64,000 bases of DNA from Kitasatospora sp. NBC_01246 (lineage in GTDB: Bacteria > Actinomycetota > Actinomycetes > Streptomycetales > Streptomycetaceae): positions 8,279,501 through 8,343,500 of the forward strand of contig NZ_CP108484.1 of the NCBI RefSeq assembly GCF_036226505.1, written 5' to 3'. Within the stretch, counting starts at the first letter, position 1, and each line of letters begins with the position of its first letter. Below the pieces are notes generated by a model, which did not search any database, was not told where the DNA came from, and was given only the letters and a program-made list of their open reading frames with translations. Below are positions 7,761-14,937 of the stretch, in pieces. Position numbers and translations under genes: made by a program.

Positions 7761-7798
7761 CGGGGCGGGTCGGCCGGGATTCCGGCCGACCCGCCCCG
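7761..7798. terminator. Bidirectional terminator hairpin
   Basis: A perfect 17-base-pair stem, 7761-7777 with 7782-7798, encloses the loop GATT between the converging GRDP-like gene and the ABC binding-protein gene. Confidence 0.85.
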
Positions 7799-7806
7799 GG
7801 ATCGTG

Positions 7807-9507
7807 TTACTTGGTGAAGCCGATGTTCTCGTACAGGTAGTCCGAGAGGCCCGGGGCACCGAGGTTGGCGACCGACTTCTTCACACCGAAGATGGCGGGG
7901 CGCTGGTACAGGGTGACCAGGGCGGCGACCTTCCAGGCCTCGGCGTCGGCCTTGTTGATGGCCGCGAACTCGGTCTCGGGGGTCTGGGCGGCGGCGGCGT
8001 CGGCCATCGCCTGGTCCAGCTCGGGGCTGCCGACCTGGCTGTAGTTGGCGCCGCCGTCGGTCTTGAAGTTCGCGGTCGCGGAGCTGGCCGGGAACGGCGT
8101 GCCGATCAGCGAGAACGCCGTCATGTCGAAGTCGTACTTGTAGATGTACTTGTCGAAGAACTCGTTCGACGGGGCGGTGAAGATGTTCACCTTGACGCCG
8201 ACCTGCTGCAGCATCTGGGTGAGCATCGAGCCCTCGTTGGTGGCGATGGTGACGCCGGCCGGGATGACGAACTTGAGGTTGAGCTCCTTGCCGTCCTTCT
8301 TGCGGACGTCGCCGTCCATCTTCCAGCCCGCCTCGTCGAGCATCTTCTTGGCGGCCTCGGGGTCGAACTTGCTCAGGCCGTCCGAGTTGTCCTTGTAGCC
8401 GTTCTGGTTCGGCACCAGGAAGTGGTTGTTCATCGCGGCGGCCGGCCAGCCCAGGCCGGTGAGGTCCGACTTGGCGATGGTCTCGCGGTCGATGGCCTGG
8501 AAGAGCGCCTGGCGGACCTTGGGGTCGGTCAGCATCGGGCTCTTGCCGTTGAACATGAAGTGGCGGAAGTTCGGGCCGCCGGCCTCGCGGACCTCGCCGT
8601 CGGCGGTGGACTGGATCTGCTTGAAGCCGGACGCGTCCGGGCCGTTGTCGTAGAAGTCGATCTCGCCGTTCTGGAACGCCTGCGGCATGGTGTTGGTGTC
8701 CATGGCCTTGTAGACGATCTTGTCGAGCAGCGGCTTCTGGCCCCACCAGGCGGGGTCGGCGACGACGGTGACGGTCTTGGCGGTCTGGTCGATCTTGTCG
8801 AGCTTGAACGGGCCCGCCGAGGTCGGGATCTTGTCGACGTACGCGGTGTTGAAGACGTCCGGGGTGGCGACGTACTTGGCCGGGAACAGCGGCGCGTTGG
8901 CGGCGTTGTTGAACAGCGCCTGCCACTCGGAGAACGGCGACTTGAAGGTCATGATCGCCTGGTAGTCGTCGGCACCCTTGACGACGCTCTCGACCTGGTC
9001 GAAGCCGGTCGTCGAGGTGGCCTTGAACTCCGGGTTGGTGCCGTTCTGGGCCTTCCAGTTGGCTTCCAGGTCCTGCCAGGTGATCGGCGTGCCGTCGTTC
9101 CACTTGGCCTTCGGGTTGAGGGTCCAGGTGACGACCTGCTTGCCGTCCTTGGTCTCGGACTTGGCGTCGAGCAGGTAGTCCTTGTTCGGGGTCTGGGTGC
9201 CACCGGCGTCCGAGTGCCAGAAGGTCGGCATGAGCGCCTTCATGACGTCGGTCGTGGAGACCTCGTTGCCGTCCGCCTCCAGCGGGCTCCACTGGCTGGA
9301 GAGCTGGTCGATCGCCCAGTTGAGCGTGCCGCCCTGCTTCAGGTCGGCACGGTCCTTCTCGTTCATGGCCCGCTGGGTCATCTTCGGGGCCTCGGACTTG
9401 GCGGGAGCGGCGTCCCCTCCGGAGGAGCTGCTGGAGCAGGCGCTGAGGCAGAGCGAGGCGGTGGCGACGGTGGCGACCAGCGCGACCGGGATCCGGGTGT
9501 GCTTCAA
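7807..9507 (-). CDS. Family 5 ABC substrate-binding lipoprotein
   Basis: This 566-residue extracytoplasmic binding protein captures peptides or related solutes and delivers them to the permeases encoded upstream. The signal sequence KHTRIPVALVATVATASLC ends in the lipobox LSAC (Cys near residue 24) followed by a Ser-rich linker. The mature part has the family 5 blocks GGTLNWAID, VTWTLNPKAKWNDGTPITW, DKIVYKAMDT, VRQALFQAIDRETI and KKMLDEAGWK. The start is assigned to TTG at 9507, just before the signal sequence, with GGGGA upstream; the longer frame lacks signal character. It ends in TAA. It is the last gene of the transporter operon, 153 bases after the ATPase gene. Confidence 0.9.
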   Translation of the reverse strand: MKHTRIPVALVATVATASLCLSACSSSSSGGDAAPAKSEAPKMTQRAMNEKDRADLKQGGTLNWAIDQLSSQWSPLEADGNEVSTTDVMKALMPTFWHSDAGGTQTPNKDYLLDAKSETKDGKQVVTWTLNPKAKWNDGTPITWQDLEANWKAQNGTNPEFKATSTTGFDQVESVVKGADDYQAIMTFKSPFSEWQALFNNAANAPLFPAKYVATPDVFNTAYVDKIPTSAGPFKLDKIDQTAKTVTVVADPAWWGQKPLLDKIVYKAMDTNTMPQAFQNGEIDFYDNGPDASGFKQIQSTADGEVREAGGPNFRHFMFNGKSPMLTDPKVRQALFQAIDRETIAKSDLTGLGWPAAAMNNHFLVPNQNGYKDNSDGLSKFDPEAAKKMLDEAGWKMDGDVRKKDGKELNLKFVIPAGVTIATNEGSMLTQMLQQVGVKVNIFTAPSNEFFDKYIYKYDFDMTAFSLIGTPFPASSATANFKTDGGANYSQVGSPELDQAMADAAAAQTPETEFAAINKADAEAWKVAALVTLYQRPAIFGVKKSVANLGAPGLSDYLYENIGFTK

Positions 9508-9600
9508 GGGATTCCCCAGGGAGTGTGCGGAAGGGTGGATGGACCCAGCGGGCCGCCGGAGCGGAAGGTGCTGGAGGGTTGGCACTGCGGACTTGCGGGT

Positions 9601-9636
9601 GGGGCCGGACCGGGTTGTTCCGCCGGGCCCGGCCCC
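9601..9636 (-). terminator. Hairpin between the ATPase and binding-protein genes
   Basis: GGGGCCGG at 9601-9608 pairs with CCGGCCCC at 9629-9636. It lies inside the operon, so it may act as a partial terminator or as an mRNA end that stabilises one segment; without a T-run it is uncertain. Confidence 0.4.
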
Positions 9637-9661
9637 CTTTCGTGGGGGTCGGATCGTGGGG

Positions 9662-11815
9662 TCAGATCACTTCGAGGGCGGCGGCGAAGTGGCAGGCGGC
9701 GACGTGGTCGTCGGAGAGCCTGCTGTTGCCGGGGTCCTCGTCGCGGCAGCGCTGCTGTTCGGCCTCGCTCAGCGCCGGGTGCTTCGGGCAGCGGTTGCGG
9801 AACCGGCACCCGGTCGGCACGTTGGCCGGGCTGGGCAGGTCGCCGCTGAGCAGGATCCGGGTCCGCTCGCGTTCCCGGCGCGGGTCCGGGAGCGGGACGG
9901 CGGAGAGCAGCGCCTGCGTGTACGGGTGGGAGGGCGCGTCGAAGATGGACCGGGAGTCGCCCAGCTCGACGATCCGGCCCAGGTACATCACGGCGATCCG
10001 GTCGGCGATGTGCCGGACCACCGAGAGGTCGTGGGCGACGAACAGGTAGCTCAGACCGAGCTTCACCTTGAGCTCGTCCAGCAGGTTGAGCACGCCCGCC
10101 TGGATCGAGACGTCGAGGGCGGAGACCGGCTCGTCCAGGATGACGAGGCGGGGCTCCAGGGCGAGCGCGCGGGCGATCGAGATGCGCTGGCGCTGGCCGC
10201 CGGAGAACTCCTGCGGGTAGCGGTCGGCGTGGTCGGGGTTGAGGCCGACCATCTCCAGCAGCTCGGGGACGCGGGCGGCGATCCGCTCCTTGTCCCAGCG
10301 GTGCGTGCGCAGCGGCTCGGCCAGGATGTCACCGATCGGCATCCGGGCGTCCAGGGCCGCCATCGGGTCCTGGAACACGATCTGCATGTCGCGGCGCAGC
10401 GCCTTGCGGTCGGCCCGGCCGAGGCCGCGGACGTCCTTGCCGAACACGGTGACGGTGCCGGCCTGGCCGCTGGGCAGGTCCAGGATCTCCAGCAGGGTGG
10501 TGGTCTTGCCGCAGCCGGACTCGCCGACCAGGCCGAGCGTCTCGCCCTCGCGGATGTCCAGCGTGATGCCGTCCACCGCCTTGACCACGCCCACCTTGCG
10601 CTTGATCACGGCGCCCTGGGTGAGCTGGAAGTGCTTGGTCAGCCCGTCGATCTCCAGCACCTTGGGGCGCTGCTCGCGCGGCACGCTCTCCAGCGTGACG
10701 GCGGCCGGGAGTTCGGGCACGGGGTAGATGGTGGCGGGGTCCAGCGCGCCGGCCAGTTCGTGGCTGCGGTGGCAGGCGGTCGGGTGGGTGTTGCCCTCCT
10801 TGACCGACAGCGCCGGCTCCACCTCGCGGCAGCGCTCGACGGCGATCGGGCAGCGGGCCGCGAACGGGCAGCCCTCGGGCAGCTCGACCATCGACGGCGG
10901 GGTGCCCTCGATCGGGGTCAGGGCCCGGCGCCCGGTGTTGTCCAGCCGGGGGATCGAGCCCAGCAGTCCGATGGTGTACGGCATCCGCGGGCGGTAGTAC
11001 ACCTCGTCGACACCGCCGGACTCGACGGCCCGGCCCGCGTACATCACCTGGACGCGGTCGGCGAAGCCGGCGATCACGCCGAGATCGTGGGTGATCATCA
11101 CGATCGCCGCGCCGGTGACGTCCTGGGCCTTCTTCAGGACCTCCAGGACCTGCGCCTGGATGGTCACGTCGAGGGCGGTGGTGGGCTCGTCGGCGATGAT
11201 CACCTTGGGGTCGTTGGCGATCGCCATGGCGATCATCGCGCGCTGGCGCATGCCGCCGGAGAACTCGTGCGGGAAGTTGTCCACCCGGCGCTTCGGGTCC
11301 GGAATGCCCACCACGTCCAGGAGTTCGACGGCCCGGGTGCGGGCCTGCTCCTTGGTCATGTCCTGGTGGATCCGCAGCGCCTCGACGATCTGGGTGCCGA
11401 CCGAGTAGACCGGGGTGAGCGCGGACAGCGGGTCCTGGAAGACCATGCCGATGTCCTTGCCGCGGATCTTCGAGAGCTCGTTGTCGGACAGGCCGAGCAG
11501 CTCACGGCCGCCGAGCCGGACCGAACCGGAGACCTCCGCGGCTTCGGGCAGCAGCCCGAGCACGGCCATCGAGGAGACGGACTTGCCGGAGCCGGACTCG
11601 CCGACGATGCCGAGCACCTCGCCCGGGCGGACGGCGTAGGAGACGCCGCGGACGGCGCGGACCTCGCCGGCCTCGCTGGGGAAGGAGACATGAAGGTCCG
11701 TCACTTCGAGTACGGGCTGCGGCTTGTCCAGCCGGGTGTCGGTCACCGGTCGGAGTCCTTCCTTGGTACCGGGGGTGCTGGTGTCGGGCTGCGGGGGCTG
11801 GAGCGCGTCCGTCAT
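9662..11815 (-). CDS. Fused double ABC ATPase (DppD-DppF type)
   Basis: The 717-residue protein powers peptide-type import. It carries two complete nucleotide-binding domains in one chain. The first has Walker A GESGSGKS, signature FSGGMRQR and Walker B VIIADEPT, then a C-terminal Cys-containing oligopeptide-transporter tail (GCPFAARCPIAVERC). The second has GESGCGKT, FSGGQRQR and LVILDEPV, and a second such tail (GCRFRNRCPKHP). Most family members are two separate proteins of about 330 residues; here they are joined by a linker near residues 365-390. The ATG at 11815 overlaps the permease stop by four bases (ATGA), so translation is coupled. Confidence 0.95.
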   Translation of the reverse strand: MTDALQPPQPDTSTPGTKEGLRPVTDTRLDKPQPVLEVTDLHVSFPSEAGEVRAVRGVSYAVRPGEVLGIVGESGSGKSVSSMAVLGLLPEAAEVSGSVRLGGRELLGLSDNELSKIRGKDIGMVFQDPLSALTPVYSVGTQIVEALRIHQDMTKEQARTRAVELLDVVGIPDPKRRVDNFPHEFSGGMRQRAMIAMAIANDPKVIIADEPTTALDVTIQAQVLEVLKKAQDVTGAAIVMITHDLGVIAGFADRVQVMYAGRAVESGGVDEVYYRPRMPYTIGLLGSIPRLDNTGRRALTPIEGTPPSMVELPEGCPFAARCPIAVERCREVEPALSVKEGNTHPTACHRSHELAGALDPATIYPVPELPAAVTLESVPREQRPKVLEIDGLTKHFQLTQGAVIKRKVGVVKAVDGITLDIREGETLGLVGESGCGKTTTLLEILDLPSGQAGTVTVFGKDVRGLGRADRKALRRDMQIVFQDPMAALDARMPIGDILAEPLRTHRWDKERIAARVPELLEMVGLNPDHADRYPQEFSGGQRQRISIARALALEPRLVILDEPVSALDVSIQAGVLNLLDELKVKLGLSYLFVAHDLSVVRHIADRIAVMYLGRIVELGDSRSIFDAPSHPYTQALLSAVPLPDPRRERERTRILLSGDLPSPANVPTGCRFRNRCPKHPALSEAEQQRCRDEDPGNSRLSDDHVAACHFAAALEVI

Positions 11816-12897
11816 GACGAACTCACGACGTCCCGGGTGCCGCCGGGGAGCGTGGCGCCCCGGCGGGCGGCGTTGCGCTCGGCGAGGGCCCTGCGGCGGC
11901 GCCCCTTCGACTTCGCCCCGCCGGAGGTCGGGTCGAAGGCGTCGCGCAGACCGTCGCCGACGAACGCGACCGCGATGCCGATCAGCACCAGGCAGGTGGC
12001 CGGGAAGTAGAACAGCCACTGGAAGGTCGGCGCGTTGGTGGTGTTGTCGGCGATGATCGTGCCGAGCGAGACGTCCGGGGCCTGCACGCCGAAGCCGAAG
12101 AACGACAGGCCGCTCTCGCCGATGACCGCGGCACCGACCTGGATCACCGTGTCGATGATCAGTAGCGAGGCCATGTTCGGCAGGATGTGCCGGATGATGA
12201 TGACCGGGCCGGGGACGCCCATGTACTTGGCGGCCTTCACGAACTCCCGGTCCTTCAGCGTCAGCGTCATGCTGCGGACCACCCGTGCGGTGATCATCCA
12301 GCTGAACGCCGCGAGCAGGACCACGAAGATCAGCCAGCTGGAGTTGCGGAAGATCGGCGACAGCACGGCGATGATCAGGAAGCTCGGCAGGACCAGCAGC
12401 AGGTCGACGAACCAGGTCAGGCCCTTGTCGATCCAGCGGCCGTAGTAGCCGGCGAAGGCGCCGACGAAGCCCGCGACCACGGTGCTGATGCCGCCCACCA
12501 GCAGGCCGATCACCAGCGACTTCTGCAGTCCGCGCATGGTCAGCGCGAAGAGGTCCTGGCCGCCCTGGTTGGTCCCCCACCAGTGGGTCCCGCCGGGCGG
12601 CGCGTTGAAGGCCATGTAGTCGTGGAAGCGGTAGTCGTACTTGCTGAACGACGGGCCGGCGTACGCGGCCACGAACAGCACGACCAGGATGCCCAGGCCG
12701 ACGAGGGCGAGCCTGTTGCGGGCGAAGCGGCGGGCGGTGAGCCGGCCCCGGCCGGTCCGCTTGCGGGCGGTGGCGGGGGACTTCGGGGCGCTGGCGGCCG
12801 GGGTCTGCGGGACACCGGCCGTGGCGGCGGCCAGGGCGGAGACCGCCTCGCCGCCGGCGGCGGAGGTGTTCGAGGGGGCGGGTTGGTCGGCGCTCAT
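11812..12897 (-). CDS. ABC transporter permease, DppC/OppC type
   Basis: This 361-residue inner-membrane permease has a long Ala/Pro-rich cytoplasmic N-terminus (about residues 1-50), the first helix LALVGLGILVVLFVAAYAG, and the DppC N-terminal and BPD-transporter domains. These include GTNQGGQDLFALTMRGLQKSL and the EAA-loop region FVKAAKYMGVPGPVIIIRHILPN, which docks on the ATPase. It ends with a basic tail. The ATG at 12897 has AGGAGAG upstream. It lies between the DppB-type permease and the fused ATPase, in the usual gene order. Confidence 0.93.
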   Translation of the reverse strand: MSADQPAPSNTSAAGGEAVSALAAATAGVPQTPAASAPKSPATARKRTGRGRLTARRFARNRLALVGLGILVVLFVAAYAGPSFSKYDYRFHDYMAFNAPPGGTHWWGTNQGGQDLFALTMRGLQKSLVIGLLVGGISTVVAGFVGAFAGYYGRWIDKGLTWFVDLLLVLPSFLIIAVLSPIFRNSSWLIFVVLLAAFSWMITARVVRSMTLTLKDREFVKAAKYMGVPGPVIIIRHILPNMASLLIIDTVIQVGAAVIGESGLSFFGFGVQAPDVSLGTIIADNTTNAPTFQWLFYFPATCLVLIGIAVAFVGDGLRDAFDPTSGGAKSKGRRRRALAERNAARRGATLPGGTRDVVSSS

Positions 12898-12945
12898 GTT
12901 CTCTCTCCTCTACGGGTGTTGGGGTGCTCGGCGGGGCGGGGTGCG

Positions 12946-13923
12946 TCAGCGCACCCGGACCCGGGGATCGAGCGCCGCGTAGAGCAGGTCGGACAGCAGA
13001 CCGGCGATCAGCACCAGGCCGGCGGTGAACAGGGCCACCGCCGACGTGGTGTTGACGTCGTTGCGGGTGATCGAGTTGATCAGCAGCTCGCCCATGCCGT
13101 GCCAGCCGAAGGTCTTCTCGGTGAAGGTCGCACCGACGAACAGCAGCACGATGTTGAACACCAGCAGCGGCACCACCGGGAGGATCGCCGTGCGCAGGCC
13201 GTGCTTGACCAGGGCGGTGCGCCGGCGCAGGCCCTTGGCCCGGGCGGTGCGCAGGAAGTCGCTGCCGAGGACGTCGAGCATGGTGCTGCGCTGGTAGCGG
13301 CTGTACAGGGCGATCTGGATGAGGATCAGCGTCAGGCCGGGGAGCAGCATGTGCTCGGCCCGGTTGCCCAGGGCGGCGAAGTCCCAGCGGCCGGCGAACT
13401 CGGCGTCCGTCTCACCGGTGAAGTGGATGGTGCCGGCGCCCAGGAACTTGATCGTCAGCAGCTTCAGGAAGAGGCCGAGCACGAAGACGGGCATCGCGAG
13501 GACGAAGAACGAGGCCAGGGTCGTGAACCGGTCGAAGAACTTGTACTGCTTGATCGCGCCGATGGTGCCGAGCGCGACGCCGCCGACCGAGCCGACCAGG
13601 GTCGCCAGCAGCAGCAGCCGGGTGGAGACGCCGATCCGGCGGCCCACCTCGCTGTTGACCGGCGAGCCGTCGATCGACTTGCCCAGGTCCCCGTGGATCA
13701 CACCGTTCGCCCAGGTGCCGAAGCGGCTGACGATCGGGGTGTCGGGGTTCATGTTGACGTCGTCGAGCGTCTTGCTGATGGTCGCCTTGGCCAACGGGGG
13801 GTTGCGGCCCTCGTAGTTCGCCTGCGGGTGCAGGCTGAGCCCCGCGACGAAGTACGAGAGAGAAGCCGCAAGTATGACGAGTATCAAATAGTTGGCCAAC
13901 TTGCGGAGCATGTAGCGGCCCAA
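12946..13923 (-). CDS. ABC transporter permease, DppB/OppB type
   Basis: This 325-residue integral membrane permease starts GRYMLRKLANYLILVILAASL, the standard DppB N-terminus. It has a periplasmic loop (PPLAKATISKTLDDV and PIVSRFGTWANGVIHGDLG), then GALGTIGAIKQY-like membrane segments and the EAA loop FLRTARAKGLRRRTALVKHGLRTAILP. I use the TTG at 13923 because GGGAGAG sits at proper distance and it restores the family's initial GRY; an ATG at 13911 is the alternative. It is the first gene of a four-gene minus-strand operon. Confidence 0.92.
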   Translation of the reverse strand: MGRYMLRKLANYLILVILAASLSYFVAGLSLHPQANYEGRNPPLAKATISKTLDDVNMNPDTPIVSRFGTWANGVIHGDLGKSIDGSPVNSEVGRRIGVSTRLLLLATLVGSVGGVALGTIGAIKQYKFFDRFTTLASFFVLAMPVFVLGLFLKLLTIKFLGAGTIHFTGETDAEFAGRWDFAALGNRAEHMLLPGLTLILIQIALYSRYQRSTMLDVLGSDFLRTARAKGLRRRTALVKHGLRTAILPVVPLLVFNIVLLFVGATFTEKTFGWHGMGELLINSITRNDVNTTSAVALFTAGLVLIAGLLSDLLYAALDPRVRVR

Positions 13924-14663
13924 GGCGGTTCTCTCCCTCGTGCGGACCCGCGCCCACCGACGGAACAGGACTCCGGGGTCCGTGAGGACGGAGGACCGTG
14001 CGCGGACTGCCGTGGAGCGTCTTTGATGTCGGACGGATGGTCGGAAAGGTCGGCCGCCACTGTCAGGCGGCTCGGATGCACATCTTGCTGACCGGGCGGA
14101 GGGCTGTCGACTGACGCTTTGTCAAAGGTTAGGTAAAGAAGGGTTCAGTCCTTTGGGTGGCAGCCCTCTTTGACCATGGCTTCCTCGGTCCGAGTCGCAG
14201 GCCACGAGGTGTTTTGCAGGCTCAGGGGCTCCCGGAACGCATGGTTCCACCGGTCGAAGTGTTTGTCCGGTTATGTTCGTGCATGTCCCGCCAGTGGCGA
14301 GGATTCGCCAACAAACGGACGCCCTGAGCTGCCTGATCGAGCAGTCATTTCACCGCCTCCCAGCTGTCACTCCGGCCCCACGGGACGGTGTCGCGGGAGC
14401 GTCGGGACGGTTGCGGCAGGGGGGTCTCCGATCGACCTTAGTTGACGTGTGCGCGTCGGGCGCGATCATTTTCGGTCGACCGGGACGGGTGCCCTGGCGC
14501 GCGGTGCATTGGTGCCCCGGAGGCAGGGCCGTGCGGGTGGGTGTGCAACGGAGGTTCGGGGGCACGGAACGGGGCCGGTGCGGGTGACCGAGGGGGCTCG
14601 GTCACCCGCACCGGGGGTGGGGTGTCGCCGGGGGTGTCGTGCTGCTTCACCCCGTGGTCAGGC
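13924..14663. other. Long intergenic region upstream of the ABC operon
   Basis: No gene is supported in 740 bases. The part at about 14095-14290 is richer in A+T than the surroundings and probably holds the ABC operon promoter, but no consensus pair is convincing. A strong terminator for the lanthipeptide operon occupies 14575-14614. Confidence 0.5.
14575..14614 (-). terminator. Terminator of the lanthipeptide operon
   Basis: A perfect stem of 16 to 18 pairs, with arms at 14575-14592 and 14597-14614 around GGGG, lies about 50 bases after the stop of the last precursor gene. It should end transcripts reading the lanL-lanA2-lanA1 operon and can also act on the other strand. Confidence 0.85.
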
Positions 14664-14783
14664 TCAGTTGTCGCCCATGCTCCAGTTGCCGCACTGGAAG
14701 ATGCTGAACGGGAAACAGATGTAGCCGCTGCCGGCCTGCTCCTCGCTGTCGAGCAGCTGCAGGGCGTTGACGTCCTCGGTCAT
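14664..14783 (-). CDS. Lanthipeptide precursor 1 (class IV)
   Basis: The 39-residue peptide opens with the leader MTEDVNALQLLDSEEQ, identical over 16 residues to that of the next peptide. Its amphipathic ALQLLDSEE segment is like the leader helices recognised by class III/IV synthetases. The core is AGSGYICFPFSIFQCGNWSMGDN, given here as two parts: AGSGYICFPFSIFQ and CGNWSMGDN. Ser19 with Cys23 and Ser27 with Cys31 form two SxxxC pairs that could each give a lanthionine ring; Ser35 is unpaired and could become dehydroalanine. AAGGAGAACACC gives a strong ribosome site. It is the last gene of the operon. Confidence 0.88.
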   Translation of the reverse strand: MTEDVNALQLLDSEEQAGSGYICFPFSIFQCGNWSMGDN

Positions 14784-14812
14784 GGTGTTCTCCTTCTGTG
14801 GAGGGGGAGTTG

Positions 14813-14932
14813 TCACATGTCGTTGATGCTCCAGTTGCCGCACTGGAAGATGCTGAACGGGAAGCACATGTAGCCGGTGGTGGTCTGCTCCTCGCTGTCG
14901 AGCAGCTGCAGGGCGTTGACGTCCTCGGTCAT
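14813..14932 (-). CDS. Lanthipeptide precursor 2 (class IV)
   Basis: This 39-residue peptide has the same leader as precursor 1. Its core begins TTTGYMCFPFSIFQ and continues CGNWSINDM. Thr19 with Cys23 and Ser27 with Cys31 give one TxxxC and one SxxxC pair, so the first ring could be methyllanthionine where precursor 1 has lanthionine. Differences from precursor 1 are limited to the first three core residues, Ile22/Met and the last residues. AAAGGAGGTG precedes the ATG at 14932. The synthetase stop codon lies within this ribosome site, so synthesis of the two is probably coupled. Confidence 0.88.
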   Translation of the reverse strand: MTEDVNALQLLDSEEQTTTGYMCFPFSIFQCGNWSINDM

Positions 14933-14937
14933 GGTGG

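Noticed and set aside
7804-9849. Long plus-strand frame antisense to the binding-protein gene
   Set aside because: Typical antisense shadow (Val/Gly/Arg/Leu-rich) of a high-GC gene.
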